64,000 nucleotides of DNA from Sphingobacterium yanglingense (GCF_004363245.1 NZ_SNYV01000017.1:310001-374000); one strand, 5' to 3'; positions 54,766 through 64,000 are shown, counted from the stretch's first letter. The notes: generated from the sequence alone by a model not told the origin. A program made the numbers and translations.

Positions 54766-56082
54766 TTAAAAATTCTTCGGCATTCCTGGGTTAAACATCA
54801 AAACCCTAGAAGGTATCTCAAAGGTATAAGTATAGGTCGCAGGATCAATACTCAAGAGATCTTCATGATTTATCGATTGCCGTCTTGCAGGCGTACCTAA
54901 TCCCAATTTAGCCAAGCGTTTCATATCCATCCAACGGGTAGAACCAAATGCCAGTTCTCTTCTCCGTTCACTAAGCACCCAGTTCAAAACCTCTGCTTTA
55001 TTGGCCGACACAAGCGGCTGATAGGCCGAGCTTTCGATACGCAGTACTCGAAGTTCATTCAGGATCTTCAGTGCGCCATCCAAATCATTTGCATGCGCCA
55101 ACGCCTCGGCCTGAGTAAGCATCAATTCGGAAAAACGTATACCATATACGCCCCAATAATTTTCAAGACGCATATACAGACCATTATAAAAATAGCCAAA
55201 CACATCCATCCTTAAATCATCCGCGGCAAACATATTAACAAGGTCATTGGAATAATGTAGGTCAAATATTAACGCATGGTATGTTGTTGTTCTCAACCAA
55301 AGAAGTTCTGTATTTTTATCTTGCATAGGGTAAGTATACTCGTTGTAATCTATGATTTCATGTGGTTCTTTCATAGCTAGGTCTGCATATTTCTTGGCTT
55401 CTGCAAAACTCCCCATATAAAGGTATACCCTAGAGAGTATCGCCTGAACTACCGCTTTATTAAAACGTGTCTTATTCAAACGATTAGTGCTCAAATATCC
55501 TTCTGCGTCTTTTAAGTCTGCTAGGATATGATCCATCGTCTCTTGTAGCGTTGTCCGCGGTGGTGTCGCCGTGGTCACATCGGTATAGGTCACCCAAGGA
55601 ATACCAGGAAGATTAGCTGCCGTCGCTGGGTCATAGGCTTTGGTGAAAGCTGTCACTAAGACAAAATGTGCATTAGCTCGTTCAGCCAAAGCTTCTCCCA
55701 GCAATTGTTTCTTTTTTTCCTCACTGGCATCGGTAACAGCAGCAATATTGTTGATAATAATATTGGTGTTATAGATCTGGCGGTATAATGGTCCCCAGAT
55801 AGCGGGTGTTCCATCATTGTCGACATCAATGGTCTCTCTCCAAAAATAGGCATTGGCCAATGGATCGGGAGCCACTAATGTATGAGGGGCGTATAAATCG
55901 TCACTGGCATAAGCCAAATGATCAGGATAGCAATTGGTATTGATTTCCGCATTAAGTATAGCATTGAACTCCTCAAAACGCTTTGGTATCACGATACCTT
56001 TGGGTTCAACATCTAGGTATTTATCGCAGGAAGAGAACACGCTTACTGCAACAATTAATCCGATTATATATTTAAAGTTCAT
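54766..56082 (-). CDS. SusD/RagB-type nutrient-binding lipoprotein
   Basis: 438 residues, short for the family but complete. Leader FKYIIGLIVAVSVFSSCDKYLD (cysteine 19), a SusD-like helix LLGEALAERANAHFVLVTAFTKAY, the RagB block IRFSELMLTQAEALAHANDL and the conserved VLSERRRELAFGSTRWMDMKRL, ending MFNPGMPKNF. It lies 11 bp after the SusC stop and forms the surface lid of that receptor. Confidence 0.96.
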   Translation of the reverse strand: MNFKYIIGLIVAVSVFSSCDKYLDVEPKGIVIPKRFEEFNAILNAEINTNCYPDHLAYASDDLYAPHTLVAPDPLANAYFWRETIDVDNDGTPAIWGPLYRQIYNTNIIINNIAAVTDASEEKKKQLLGEALAERANAHFVLVTAFTKAYDPATAANLPGIPWVTYTDVTTATPPRTTLQETMDHILADLKDAEGYLSTNRLNKTRFNKAVVQAILSRVYLYMGSFAEAKKYADLAMKEPHEIIDYNEYTYPMQDKNTELLWLRTTTYHALIFDLHYSNDLVNMFAADDLRMDVFGYFYNGLYMRLENYWGVYGIRFSELMLTQAEALAHANDLDGALKILNELRVLRIESSAYQPLVSANKAEVLNWVLSERRRELAFGSTRWMDMKRLAKLGLGTPARRQSINHEDLLSIDPATYTYTFEIPSRVLMFNPGMPKNF

Positions 56083-56093
56083 GTGTTGGTCTA

Positions 56094-59000
56094 TTAGAAG
56101 TTAGTGTATAAAGAAATACTGTACATCGCTTGCCTTGGTAACGAACGCTTACCTGTAGCACGATCAATCGCATCAGGATCTATACCATTATCACTAAAGG
56201 CATACTTGAGCGGATTCTGAACCTGAAAACGAAGCATGGTATTGGACAACTTAAATCTATTAGAGAAATCTTCTTTCAAGCGGTAGGTCAAGACAATATC
56301 TCGTAACCGTATGAAATCAGCTTTTTTAACAAATTTATTAGCATAGGTATAACCTGTCTTGGCATACGTGTTAAAATAATTTGGCTTCCCTATTTCAGCA
56401 AATCCGGGTATATCTGTTGTTGCTTCGTCGCCTGTTTTTTTCCAATAGTTCAATCCCTCTTCCATAAACGACCTATTCGTCACATTAGGATCTGGTGCCT
56501 GCGTGCGCATTACATGTCCGCCATAATACATCAACAGGAAAGACAAATCAAACTGTCCCAAGCTAAACTGATTGTTCAGTCCCATGACATACTTAGGTGT
56601 AGTAGTCCCCATATACAACATATCATCGATAGTAATCTCACTATTGCTCCCTCCCCCTGATGTACTGACCATGCGACGTTTTCCCTTTTTATCAATAATT
56701 TCGGGCTGTCCTTTTTCATTGAGTCCCGCATAATTGTATGCATACAATGCACCAATAGGTCGGTCAGCAACGTATTGCACCTGCGAAATCAGTGGCAGCA
56801 TAGCAGCGTCGCCTGTCGGCTGCGCGGTAAGTACTTCCTTTACTTTATTGAAATTGAAGGACCCCGTAAGCTGTGTTTTCCAAGAGAAGCTAGCGTGTTG
56901 GATATTTGTAGATGTCACTTGCATCTCAAAACCATTATTCACAATGGTAGCCGTGTTGGCACTGTAGGAATTAAAGCCTGAAGTTGGATCCGAGCTCAGT
57001 AGACCAATGACATCTGAGGATTTTTTATGATAATAATCCAAGCTACCGGATACACGGTAGTTCCAAAGTGCAAAATCCAAACCAACATTAGACGTTGCAG
57101 TGCGCTCCCAACGCATAGAGCTATTCTCCGGAGACAAGACATCATAATACTTGACAGAAGGAGAATACGTAAAGTTCAAATCCGAACTAAGTATCATGTA
57201 TTTACCATTTGCCGAAGTAGGCGTATTTCCATTCACCCCATAGGCAGCACGGATTTTCAATAAGGAAACCCAATTAAAATCCTTCATGAACTCTTCTTGA
57301 TGCATACTCCAATTGGCTCCTATAGAGTAGAACGGTTTATATCTATACTTCGGATCGGTTCCAAATAGATTGGACTGATCGGTTCGGATGCTTCCGGTCA
57401 AAGCATATCTATTTTTGTACAGATAGGTTCCGTCTGCATAAAAGGACACAAAACGTCTGTCGTCGTAGTTTTCACCGAAATATTTTCTGTAATCAATAAA
57501 GGGAACCCCAGTATTAGGCAGCGTATTTCCAAAAGCTAGTGGACCTGTTGCTGCTAACCCAACAAAATCTATTGGTGTATATATGAGTGTCTGCCCATCG
57601 TAGCCAAATACCGAAGTCAAATAATTACTATTTTCAATCCGGCGCATCTCAGAACCAAACACTCCCGACAATTGGTGATCTCTTGATATGCTAGCATAAT
57701 CAACATTAAACTGCCCCCTTACGGTGTAACTTTTCATCGACTCATTATCCCGAGACAAAAGGTCTCCCTTGGGAAGCTTGCTGAACACAGCTTGCCCCGT
57801 AGCCGGATCCTTTGATGCATTATAGTTCATGATTCGACGCATATCGATAAAATCCTCTTGTTTAAGAGTACTAATAAGATTACGCTGATCCTCATAAGCG
57901 CCACCAAGGTCAAAGTTTAACCAAGAAGTAATCTTTGTATTCAACCTCGCTTGGAAACGAACAGATGAAGTAGTTTGACCTATGTTTGCTCTAAAAACAT
58001 CCGCATAGGGATAATACAACTGATCATAGAGTCCTTTTTCTATATTCAAATCATTATTACTCGGCATGATACTCGAAAATCTACTAGTTCCACTACCGTA
58101 AGCATCTACTCCCCATACCACTGGAAGTGCATTTCCATGGTCGTCGATTAGTCTTTCGTAGGATTGGAAATCATTGACCCCAACTCTACGATAAGGATTG
58201 TTGTTTTTCCCATTGCGATAGATGCCCTTGAAGTCCAAATGCATCAATCTGTTGAGCTGATGGGTAGAAGCAAAATTGAGTAGAATCCGTTTATTGTCTG
58301 TCGCCACATAATCTCCTCGCTCAGTCAAATAATTCCCCCCTAGCAGATAGGTATTCTTTTCGGAACCACCACTCAAGTCAAAATCCACTTGATTCGTCAA
58401 GGCATTCCTGTAGAACAGCTTTCTATATTCTTCCAGATTATCATAACTTCCTATTGTAGCCACCCGCTCATCCAACTCCGCCTGTGTAATCTTGCCTTCT
58501 TTAAAGTCAAAAACAGCGTCATGTACTGGTGTTGATGCCATTAATTTGCCAGTATAATTTGCTCTTACCCCGCCCACATCAGCCAATAGGTTGTCCTTTA
58601 AAATCGAAGTTAATGCAGAAGCGCTCGCATAGTTCATGTGATCGAAATTGGGACGTGGCTGTATTGCAGTCGTAGCACGCAGGTTAAATTTAGTCCCTCC
58701 CGTTTTTCCTCTTTTGGTCTCGATGACAATAACCCCATTTGATGCTCGAGATCCATAAATCGAAGCTGCTGCTGCATCTTTCAATACGTTGACGGAGACA
58801 ATATCATTGGGGTTGATGCTCTGTATATCTATTTCTGTTGGGAACCCATCCAACACGATCAATGGCTTGCGCACGGCATCAAATGTAGACACTCCACGGA
58901 TGGAAAGATCGTTGGACTGTGGGTTGTATACTAGCCCCGCAAGCTTACCTTCTAGGTTTTCTAAAAAATTGCCTGATACAGCGACACGCTGATCGTAGTC

Positions 59001-59660
59001 TTTTTGATTGATATTAGCGACAGCTCCAGTCAACTGTGCATCGGTCAAGGCCCTATACCCAGTCTGTACAATAACCACGGATTCGTCGATAGCATATTGA
59101 ACTTGCTCTAATACGATATGGCTAAGATTGCTACTGACATTCAACTCTTTGGTATGATAGCCCAGTATCAATATTTCAATATACTTTTCATCAGGAAGCA
59201 TCCCTAAGACAAAGCGTCCCTGTCCATTTGTCGCGCTACCACGAAAAGTTCCTTTTACGCGGACGGTGGCATTTTGAATGGGTAGCCCATTTTTATCATA
59301 AACAAAACCAACGATATCCTTGGTCTGCTGCTGACTGTCACCTCGCTTCAAAATAATGGTATTGTCTATAATTTCGTAATGAATAGGCAGGCTACCTAAT
59401 GAAGTGCTCAATACCTCGCGCACGTCTTTCTGCTCAAAATTCACATTTTGTGCCTTCAGGTTTCGAATAAGCTGATCCTCATACACAAACTTGTAATTGG
59501 ATTGGCTTTCAATCTTTTGGATCAGTTCTTTAAACGACAAATTTTTGGCGTTCACATTAATCAACTGACCATAAACGGATGCCTTACTTTGCAGGAGAGC
59601 TGCTCCCATAAGGGCACATACTAAATGGATTTTCATTAGTATTCCTCTTTTGTAATTCAT
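56094..59660 (-). CDS. SusC/RagA-type TonB-dependent receptor with STN domain
   Basis: 1,188 residues. Leader ending near SKASVYGQ, STN domain (LINVNAKNLSFKELIQKIESQ), CarboxypepD_reg-like domain (IVGFVYDKNGLPIQNATVRV), plug (DAAAASIYGSRASNGVIVIETKRG) and a full barrel ending MYSISLYTNF. It is coupled in order to sigma, FecR (125 bp upstream) and SusD (11 bp downstream), so it is probably a signalling receptor that induces its own locus. Normal length. Confidence 0.97.
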   Translation of the reverse strand: MNYKRGILMKIHLVCALMGAALLQSKASVYGQLINVNAKNLSFKELIQKIESQSNYKFVYEDQLIRNLKAQNVNFEQKDVREVLSTSLGSLPIHYEIIDNTIILKRGDSQQQTKDIVGFVYDKNGLPIQNATVRVKGTFRGSATNGQGRFVLGMLPDEKYIEILILGYHTKELNVSSNLSHIVLEQVQYAIDESVVIVQTGYRALTDAQLTGAVANINQKDYDQRVAVSGNFLENLEGKLAGLVYNPQSNDLSIRGVSTFDAVRKPLIVLDGFPTEIDIQSINPNDIVSVNVLKDAAAASIYGSRASNGVIVIETKRGKTGGTKFNLRATTAIQPRPNFDHMNYASASALTSILKDNLLADVGGVRANYTGKLMASTPVHDAVFDFKEGKITQAELDERVATIGSYDNLEEYRKLFYRNALTNQVDFDLSGGSEKNTYLLGGNYLTERGDYVATDNKRILLNFASTHQLNRLMHLDFKGIYRNGKNNNPYRRVGVNDFQSYERLIDDHGNALPVVWGVDAYGSGTSRFSSIMPSNNDLNIEKGLYDQLYYPYADVFRANIGQTTSSVRFQARLNTKITSWLNFDLGGAYEDQRNLISTLKQEDFIDMRRIMNYNASKDPATGQAVFSKLPKGDLLSRDNESMKSYTVRGQFNVDYASISRDHQLSGVFGSEMRRIENSNYLTSVFGYDGQTLIYTPIDFVGLAATGPLAFGNTLPNTGVPFIDYRKYFGENYDDRRFVSFYADGTYLYKNRYALTGSIRTDQSNLFGTDPKYRYKPFYSIGANWSMHQEEFMKDFNWVSLLKIRAAYGVNGNTPTSANGKYMILSSDLNFTYSPSVKYYDVLSPENSSMRWERTATSNVGLDFALWNYRVSGSLDYYHKKSSDVIGLLSSDPTSGFNSYSANTATIVNNGFEMQVTSTNIQHASFSWKTQLTGSFNFNKVKEVLTAQPTGDAAMLPLISQVQYVADRPIGALYAYNYAGLNEKGQPEIIDKKGKRRMVSTSGGGSNSEITIDDMLYMGTTTPKYVMGLNNQFSLGQFDLSFLLMYYGGHVMRTQAPDPNVTNRSFMEEGLNYWKKTGDEATTDIPGFAEIGKPNYFNTYAKTGYTYANKFVKKADFIRLRDIVLTYRLKEDFSNRFKLSNTMLRFQVQNPLKYAFSDNGIDPDAIDRATGKRSLPRQAMYSISLYTNF

Positions 59661-59785
59661 AAATTTGATTGGTTTTGTTAGTTATTTAGTTATCACGACA
59701 CGGTATTAAATGTTAACATCCATCGAGGTCAGATATGTTCGAGCATATTTGGCCTCTTCATTTGGTTGCCAACCGTTAGTTTCTA

Positions 59786-60886
59786 TTATTTAACGATGAT
59801 TTTTCTTCCTTCGATTTCAAAGTTTAAAACTTCTGTTGCTTCCAATACTGCTATTACCTTAGTCAATTTCGAATAACGTTCGATTCTACCTGTAAAACGT
59901 TTCGTTTTCAATTCGTCATTCTCAAACTCGACCTCTAAATTGTACCACCTTGCAATATCATTCATTAGCTCCTCGGCTGTCTTTTCATTAAAAACGAACT
60001 CTTTGTCCACCCAATCTATCTGCTGCTTCTCTTTTGACGATAGCAGCAGCTCATCGTTTTTATTTACAATCTGATCGCCCGGTTTCATCAGCACTTCTTT
60101 GCCCGAGACATTGCTGCTTACCTTCACACTGCCACGCAATAATTTGGTTGTTGTCTCCAATTCCGAAGCATACGCTTTGATATTGAACTGTGTACCCAAT
60201 ACGGTTACTTTTTGCTTGGCGGTACGCACCACAAAGGGCTTGCTTGACTTCTGAACATCAAAAAATGCTTCACCCGAAAGGTCTATCCTGCGGTCAGCTT
60301 TATTGTATCCTGCCAACAGCTTCAGCTCGGAGTCTGCATTCAGCTTGACTAATGAACCGTCGGGCAAGGTGATATCGAACTCTCCCCCTTTGGGTGTCTT
60401 GATAGTACTAGGCTGGAGCTCATCTGCCCCTGTCTGATTGATCTGTATGCCACCAGTAGCAAGCTTTACGATTTCAACTCCTCCCTGATGGAGTGTGGCG
60501 CCTGCGACCATTGCCTTCAAATCGAGTTCTTCGCCATTGGCCATGCTAAAAATCGCTGTTTCTTCTCCTGGTTGAATGCTATCCTTGGCTACCAGCTGGC
60601 TATCTGAGGCTGTATCTACACCTCTCATGAAATAGGCTCCTGCTATAAAAACTAAAACAACTGCCGCAGCAGCAATATTCTTCCAAACAGGTCTGATACG
60701 CTTGGTTTTATACAATTGCTGTATTTCATGCTTTCCTTCAGAAAAATGTGCCAACAGGATTTCTTGGTCTATCAACTGAGGTTTCTCTCCTATAGAAAGA
60801 TACCAGGCTTCCACCTGTCTCTTTTCCTCAGGCGAAGCACTCCCTTCGTTGTATCGCTTTAATAAGTCTTGGAGGTTAGGATCCAT
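59786..60886 (-). CDS. FecR-family anti-sigma factor
   Basis: 366 residues: N-terminal anti-sigma-like helices (LLKRYNEGSASPEEKRQVEAW), one membrane span at about 69-86 (NIAAAAVVLVFIAGAYF), FecR domain (LPDGSLVKLNADSELKLL, GEAFFDVQKSSKPFVV, VTVLGTQFNIKAY) and a DUF4974-like end (DIARWYNLEVEFENDELKTKRF). It lies 53 bp after the sigma gene. Confidence 0.95.
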   Translation of the reverse strand: MDPNLQDLLKRYNEGSASPEEKRQVEAWYLSIGEKPQLIDQEILLAHFSEGKHEIQQLYKTKRIRPVWKNIAAAAVVLVFIAGAYFMRGVDTASDSQLVAKDSIQPGEETAIFSMANGEELDLKAMVAGATLHQGGVEIVKLATGGIQINQTGADELQPSTIKTPKGGEFDITLPDGSLVKLNADSELKLLAGYNKADRRIDLSGEAFFDVQKSSKPFVVRTAKQKVTVLGTQFNIKAYASELETTTKLLRGSVKVSSNVSGKEVLMKPGDQIVNKNDELLLSSKEKQQIDWVDKEFVFNEKTAEELMNDIARWYNLEVEFENDELKTKRFTGRIERYSKLTKVIAVLEATEVLNFEIEGRKIIVK

Positions 60887-60939
60887 AATCTGTCTTTTGA
60901 AATAAGACAGCTAACTATGGAATAGGGTGTAGATGTTTT

Positions 60940-61491
60940 TTAGAAAAAAAGGAAATTTATTTTGGATCGTATGATTTTCAACGCATTAACAATCTGTCTT
61001 TTCACAGTTTTGTCTGATATATTGAGCTTTTCACCTATTTCTCTATGACTTAGGTAATCAAACCTGCTCATTTCAAAAACTAACCGCATCTTCTCAGGGA
61101 GTAACTCTATACCCTCTTCTATTTGGGTCCTCAACTCTTTCTCAAAAACATAACTCTCCGTAGAATTATGGATCGACAAAGTATCTAAATGATCTAAATA
61201 GTTACTCCGCACCTTTTTCTTTTCCAAGAAGTTGAGGATTTTATTCTTTAACAGCACATAAAGATACCCCGAGAAGTTTTCGATCTCCCCAAGTGTTTCT
61301 TTTTTCTGATATAAGGTAATAAATGTCTCCTGAACCAAATCTTTTGCTTCTTGGGCGTCTTGTAGCTTCCGAAGAGCATGCACATACAAAAGTGAAAAAA
61401 AACGTTCGTAAAGTACATCAAATGCAGCGTTGTCTCCTTTTTGAACTAAGGAGAAGAGATGTTCATCACTATATCCGCTGTAGGCTTTCAT
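60940..61491 (-). CDS. ECF-type RNA polymerase sigma factor
   Basis: 183 residues. Region 2: VLYERFFSLLYVHALRKLQDAQEAKDLVQETFITLYQKKE. Region 4: LPEKMRLVFEMSRFDYLSHREIGEKLNISDKTVKRQIVNALKII. Ends in a short hydrophobic tail (INFLFF). Starts with ATG. It should be controlled by the FecR encoded next and switch on the SusC/SusD/TlpA genes. Confidence 0.95.
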   Translation of the reverse strand: MKAYSGYSDEHLFSLVQKGDNAAFDVLYERFFSLLYVHALRKLQDAQEAKDLVQETFITLYQKKETLGEIENFSGYLYVLLKNKILNFLEKKKVRSNYLDHLDTLSIHNSTESYVFEKELRTQIEEGIELLPEKMRLVFEMSRFDYLSHREIGEKLNISDKTVKRQIVNALKIIRSKINFLFF

Positions 61492-61514
61492 TGCTTTTGA
61501 AGAAATGGAGTTCG

Positions 61515-61522
61515 TAAAGATA
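61515..61522 (-). promoter_or_regulatory. Candidate -7 element for the sigma gene at 60940
   Basis: On the minus strand TATCTTTA matches TAnnTTTG in all but the last base and lies 24 bp before the ATG. No clear -33 element. Confidence 0.33.
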
Positions 61523-61551
61523 GTGAATCAGTTGGGATCCGAAAACCTTTC

Positions 61552-62871
61552 TTACCCCTTTACGACAGCATACTCCTCTTTATAAGTATATACATTATAG
61601 GGACAAACCCATTTGGCAAAAACTTTAGCAATAATGCTAGCAATCAACAGTGGGATAAACAATTGAAGACCATTTGGAACAATGCTCATAATAATGAATA
61701 ATGCTGCAAATGGTGCATGTATCGCAGCCGAAAGCATCGCTACGGCACCAAATAGGGCAAAATTAAGTATGATTAGCTCGGTACCCAACCAATAATTACA
61801 CAACTGTGCAAAGAGCATACCTAGAAAAGCTCCTGCAACTATACTGGGGGCAAAAACACCTCCATCACCACCAGCTCCTAAGGTCAATGATGCTGCCAAG
61901 GGTTTAAGAAATAGTAATAATACTAAAGGCAACCATGTCAACTGGCTTGTCGGGTTGAGTAGGCCCCAAGTCAACAACTCATGTAGTCCTGTATAACTAT
62001 CGCCATAGAGTTGCGGCAAGAAAAAGATTAAAGCTCCTACTGTTATTGCTCCCAGATTGACTCGGATAAAGTTGTTCTTAATCGTACCGAAATAATGCTT
62101 TGCGTAAATAACCAGTTTGGTAAAGTACAGCGCTAAAACTCCACCGAAAACAGCCAACAAAAGGATATAAGGCAACGCTGATAAATTCCATTGCACGACC
62201 TCAAAAGGTAAGATAGGTTTATTATCAAGAAAATAAACAAATGTGTAGGCTAAAACCATCGACACCATACCGCTGAATAAAAGCGTTTTACTAAACCGTC
62301 GGGCAATGACTTCAAAAGCAAATAACACACCTCCTATTCCGCTCCCAAATAGCACGGTAACACCAGCCGTGACTGCTGCACAAATAAGTTCCGTCTTAAA
62401 TGCCCATGCGGAATGTATACGTTTGTACGCTTGGTTACCTACAGTCGCCGTCGCTACCACAGTGGAGACCTCAACCCCGGTCGAACCACCGAAAATCACG
62501 GTTAAAAAACCATTGATGAAATGGGAAGGTATCTTGAAAAAAGGGAGATGATCCTTTCGCGTTTCTAAAGTTGTATATATTTCTTTGATTCCCTTATTCT
62601 TGCGGTTTTGAAAAGCAAATTTCCTCAGGAAATAAATGCTGGTGATTCCTACAGACGGCAATAAAACAAAGAGACCTGAATATTCCCCACGGATGTAATG
62701 ATAGATATAGTGCTGAAAGAACTCTGTCAGGTGTTTTAGACTAAAAGCCAATACACAGGATATTAGACTAACAAGGACTACAGAAAGAAAAAGCTTGAAA
62801 TAGTTATAACGAATGACACGCTTCCGAAATGTTTGTTGTTTTAACATATTGCGTTGAAAATGAACATGCAA
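61552..62871 (-). CDS. ClC-family chloride channel/transporter, divergent
   Basis: 439 residues with about ten hydrophobic helices, the standard ClC size without CBS domains. Family landmarks: GGSTGVEVSTVVATATVG where typical exchangers have GREGPxVQ; SGIGGVLFAFEVIA in the helix H region; and a well-kept GGDGGVFAPSIVAGAFLG. The usual GSGIP is replaced by NKGIK. In my alignment the gating glutamate (E148 in E. coli ClC) is Thr and the proton glutamate (E203) is Val. This suggests altered coupling, perhaps channel-like. The stop of this gene is 60 bp from the divergent-region start of the sigma gene on the same strand; no operon link is evident. Confidence 0.88.
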   Translation of the reverse strand: MHVHFQRNMLKQQTFRKRVIRYNYFKLFLSVVLVSLISCVLAFSLKHLTEFFQHYIYHYIRGEYSGLFVLLPSVGITSIYFLRKFAFQNRKNKGIKEIYTTLETRKDHLPFFKIPSHFINGFLTVIFGGSTGVEVSTVVATATVGNQAYKRIHSAWAFKTELICAAVTAGVTVLFGSGIGGVLFAFEVIARRFSKTLLFSGMVSMVLAYTFVYFLDNKPILPFEVVQWNLSALPYILLLAVFGGVLALYFTKLVIYAKHYFGTIKNNFIRVNLGAITVGALIFFLPQLYGDSYTGLHELLTWGLLNPTSQLTWLPLVLLLFLKPLAASLTLGAGGDGGVFAPSIVAGAFLGMLFAQLCNYWLGTELIILNFALFGAVAMLSAAIHAPFAALFIIMSIVPNGLQLFIPLLIASIIAKVFAKWVCPYNVYTYKEEYAVVKG

Positions 62872-62895
62872 AGTTAAAACTTCTGAGGGACTTTT

Positions 62896-63717
62896 TTATA
62901 GTTGCATCATCGTAATTTGCTGCTCGACATACACAAATCGTGATATCACTTTTTGTGCAGCGACATACTCGAATAATGGTGTTTCTTCGGTGCGTAGCGC
63001 AATAGACAATTCAATCCCTTCACAATGTGGTGCAAAGGTCTGTTGAACGATATCTACCGTATTATTTTCTCCAGATAGATGTCCCAGAATGAGGTGTATA
63101 AGCCTTGTACTTCGATTTTCAAGGAGCAATTCCAACGCTTCTCTATTCGAGATATGCCCCCAGCCTGAGCTGATTCTATTTTTGAGGTAGTACGAATAAC
63201 GTCCTGTACGCAGCATTTCTTCATCATAATTGGACTCTAGCAATAATACATCAGAATGCTGTATGACATGCTTCACATTATCACAGCCTCGCCCTAAATC
63301 AGTCAAAATAGACACATTGGTCACACCGTCCGTGACTACAAAACTACAGGGTTCTTTGGCATCGTGGTATTTAGGAATACCGACAACCGTCAAGGCTCCA
63401 ACCTCTATACGGGCATCAGCACTTATAATATGCACCAAATGCTCCGGTAATCTTAGCTTAGTTCCTTTGTAGGTTCCTTCTGTTAGGTATACTGGTATTT
63501 GATACCGTTTACAAAAAACAGATAGCCCTTTGATATGATCGGTATGTTCATGGGTTATGAAAATAGCTTTAACAGCAACTGGCGATAGTCCAAGCTTGGC
63601 CATACGTAGCTCCACGTGTTTGGTGTTGATTCCTACATCGACCAATACAACATCCTCTCCTTTGGCTACATAGTAGCAGTTCCCATTCGACCCCGAAGCT
63701 ATTGCGGCATATTGCAT
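62896..63717 (-). CDS. Metallo-beta-lactamase-fold hydrolase, WalJ/YycJ-like
   Basis: 273 residues. The metal-binding motif THEHTDHIKGL (His56, His58, Asp60, His61) is followed by further family blocks: TDLGRGCDNVKHVIQHSDVLLLESNYDEEML, and LKNRISSGWGHISNREALELL with LILGHLSGENN. These are typical of the YycJ/WalJ group, implicated in cell-wall or DNA-end metabolism in Firmicutes and widespread in Bacteroidota without firm function. Cytoplasmic. The start is the ATG at 63717; 24 bp separate its stop from the ClC start. Confidence 0.9.
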   Translation of the reverse strand: MQYAAIASGSNGNCYYVAKGEDVVLVDVGINTKHVELRMAKLGLSPVAVKAIFITHEHTDHIKGLSVFCKRYQIPVYLTEGTYKGTKLRLPEHLVHIISADARIEVGALTVVGIPKYHDAKEPCSFVVTDGVTNVSILTDLGRGCDNVKHVIQHSDVLLLESNYDEEMLRTGRYSYYLKNRISSGWGHISNREALELLLENRSTRLIHLILGHLSGENNTVDIVQQTFAPHCEGIELSIALRTEETPLFEYVAAQKVISRFVYVEQQITMMQL

Positions 63718-63736
63718 ATCTGCAAAAGTAATGAAA

Positions 63737-63766
63737 AAAGCCTTAGCTTGTTAGGGCTAAGGCTTT
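63737..63766 (-). terminator. Terminator after the gene entering from the right edge
   Basis: AAAGCCTTAGC and GCTAAGGCTTT form a perfect 11-bp stem with an 8-base loop; on the minus strand a TTTTTT run follows. It ends the partial gene at 63774. Confidence 0.85.
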
Positions 63767-63773
63767 CTGTGAA

Positions 63774-64000
63774 TTATAAACCTATTTCTACATCCACCGC
63801 TTTGTCGATAACATTTAAGTCTTGTTGATCGAATTTTTTGTCAACCATATTATAAACATAATATGAGCCTTTATATTCTTTAGTACTAGATGGGGCATAG
63901 GTAGCTATACCCATCTTTGTAAAATTGGACGCTGCCTGGATATCAAAATTCCACGACACGATATCCCCAGAACCGTCCTCAGGCAAGGTTAGATACGGTA
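63774..64000 (-). CDS. C-terminal end of an unknown protein (5' end outside the window)
   Basis: The frame is open from the right edge to the stop at 63774, giving the last ~75 residues (PYLTLPEDGSGDIVSWNFDI ... KFDQQDLNVIDKAVDVEIGL). A TTG at 63986 could be read as a start, but the frame continues upstream without a stop, so this is the tail of a longer gene. No domain recognised. A terminator follows directly. Confidence 0.7.
   Translation of the reverse strand, partial: PYLTLPEDGSGDIVSWNFDIQAASNFTKMGIATYAPSSTKEYKGSYYVYNMVDKKFDQQDLNVIDKAVDVEIGL

Noticed and set aside
1..64000. CRISPR arrays, tRNA and rRNA genes
   Set aside because: No regularly spaced identical repeats and no cloverleaf or rRNA-like sequence were noticed on reading the intergenic regions.

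Overview
The window looks like a chromosomal segment of a Bacteroidota member, most likely a Sphingobacterium-like member of the Sphingobacteriaceae. The evidence is four SusC/SusD-type outer-membrane uptake loci driven by ECF sigma factor/FecR anti-sigma pairs, several TlpA-like proteins with DUF4369-type N-termini, many SPII lipoproteins, TAnnTTTG-type promoter elements and about 40% GC. No tRNA, rRNA, CRISPR array, transposase or phage structural gene was recognised.

Layout. (1) 1-5606, minus strand: ECF sigma, FecR and a SusC receptor that runs off the left edge; a 428-bp repeat element with inverted ends lies between sigma and fecR. (2) 5684-16827, minus: a complete module in the order sigma, FecR, SusC, SusD, metallopeptidase-like lipoprotein, two TlpA-like proteins, secreted unknown, terminator. 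(3) 16921-21690: an operon nagA, GHL10-family hydrolase, secreted amidase, bracketed by two direct copies of a ~510-bp non-coding repeat. (4) 21755-28881: housekeeping genes (38-residue membrane peptide, ridA, lipoprotein, recG, lipoprotein, hflX, S23-type four-helix-bundle gene, lipB) ending in a bidirectional terminator. (5) 28892-43712, minus: a sigma/FecR/SusC/SusD locus next to a second sigma/outer-membrane-barrel pair, reshaped by a perfect-looking 5,463-bp tandem duplication. The duplication gives two copies of sigma and fecR and an in-frame fusion of about 927 residues of SusC to the last 190 residues of the barrel protein. (6) 43736-46675, minus: small lipoprotein, SH3-domain protein and two paralogous repressor-like HTH proteins. 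(7) 47035-52076, plus: an unrecognised five-gene operon. Four proteins share one helical domain, and the fifth is a 571-residue protein that I read as a doubled (NT-like + HEPN) unit. (8) 52120-53455: an unknown minus-strand gene and low-complexity non-coding DNA. (9) 53481-61522, minus: another full sigma/FecR/SusC/SusD/TlpA module. (10) 61552-64000: a divergent ClC transporter, a WalJ-like metallo-beta-lactamase-fold protein and the C-terminal end of an unknown gene.

How it works together. The four SusC proteins whose N-termini are visible all carry an STN domain, the hallmark of receptors that signal through FecR to release a dedicated ECF sigma factor. Each locus therefore looks self-inducing on its own ligand. 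The nagA operon fits amino-sugar or peptidoglycan salvage. The two points most worth attention are the tandem duplication with its hybrid outer-membrane protein (region 5) and the uncharacterised HEPN-containing operon (region 7).
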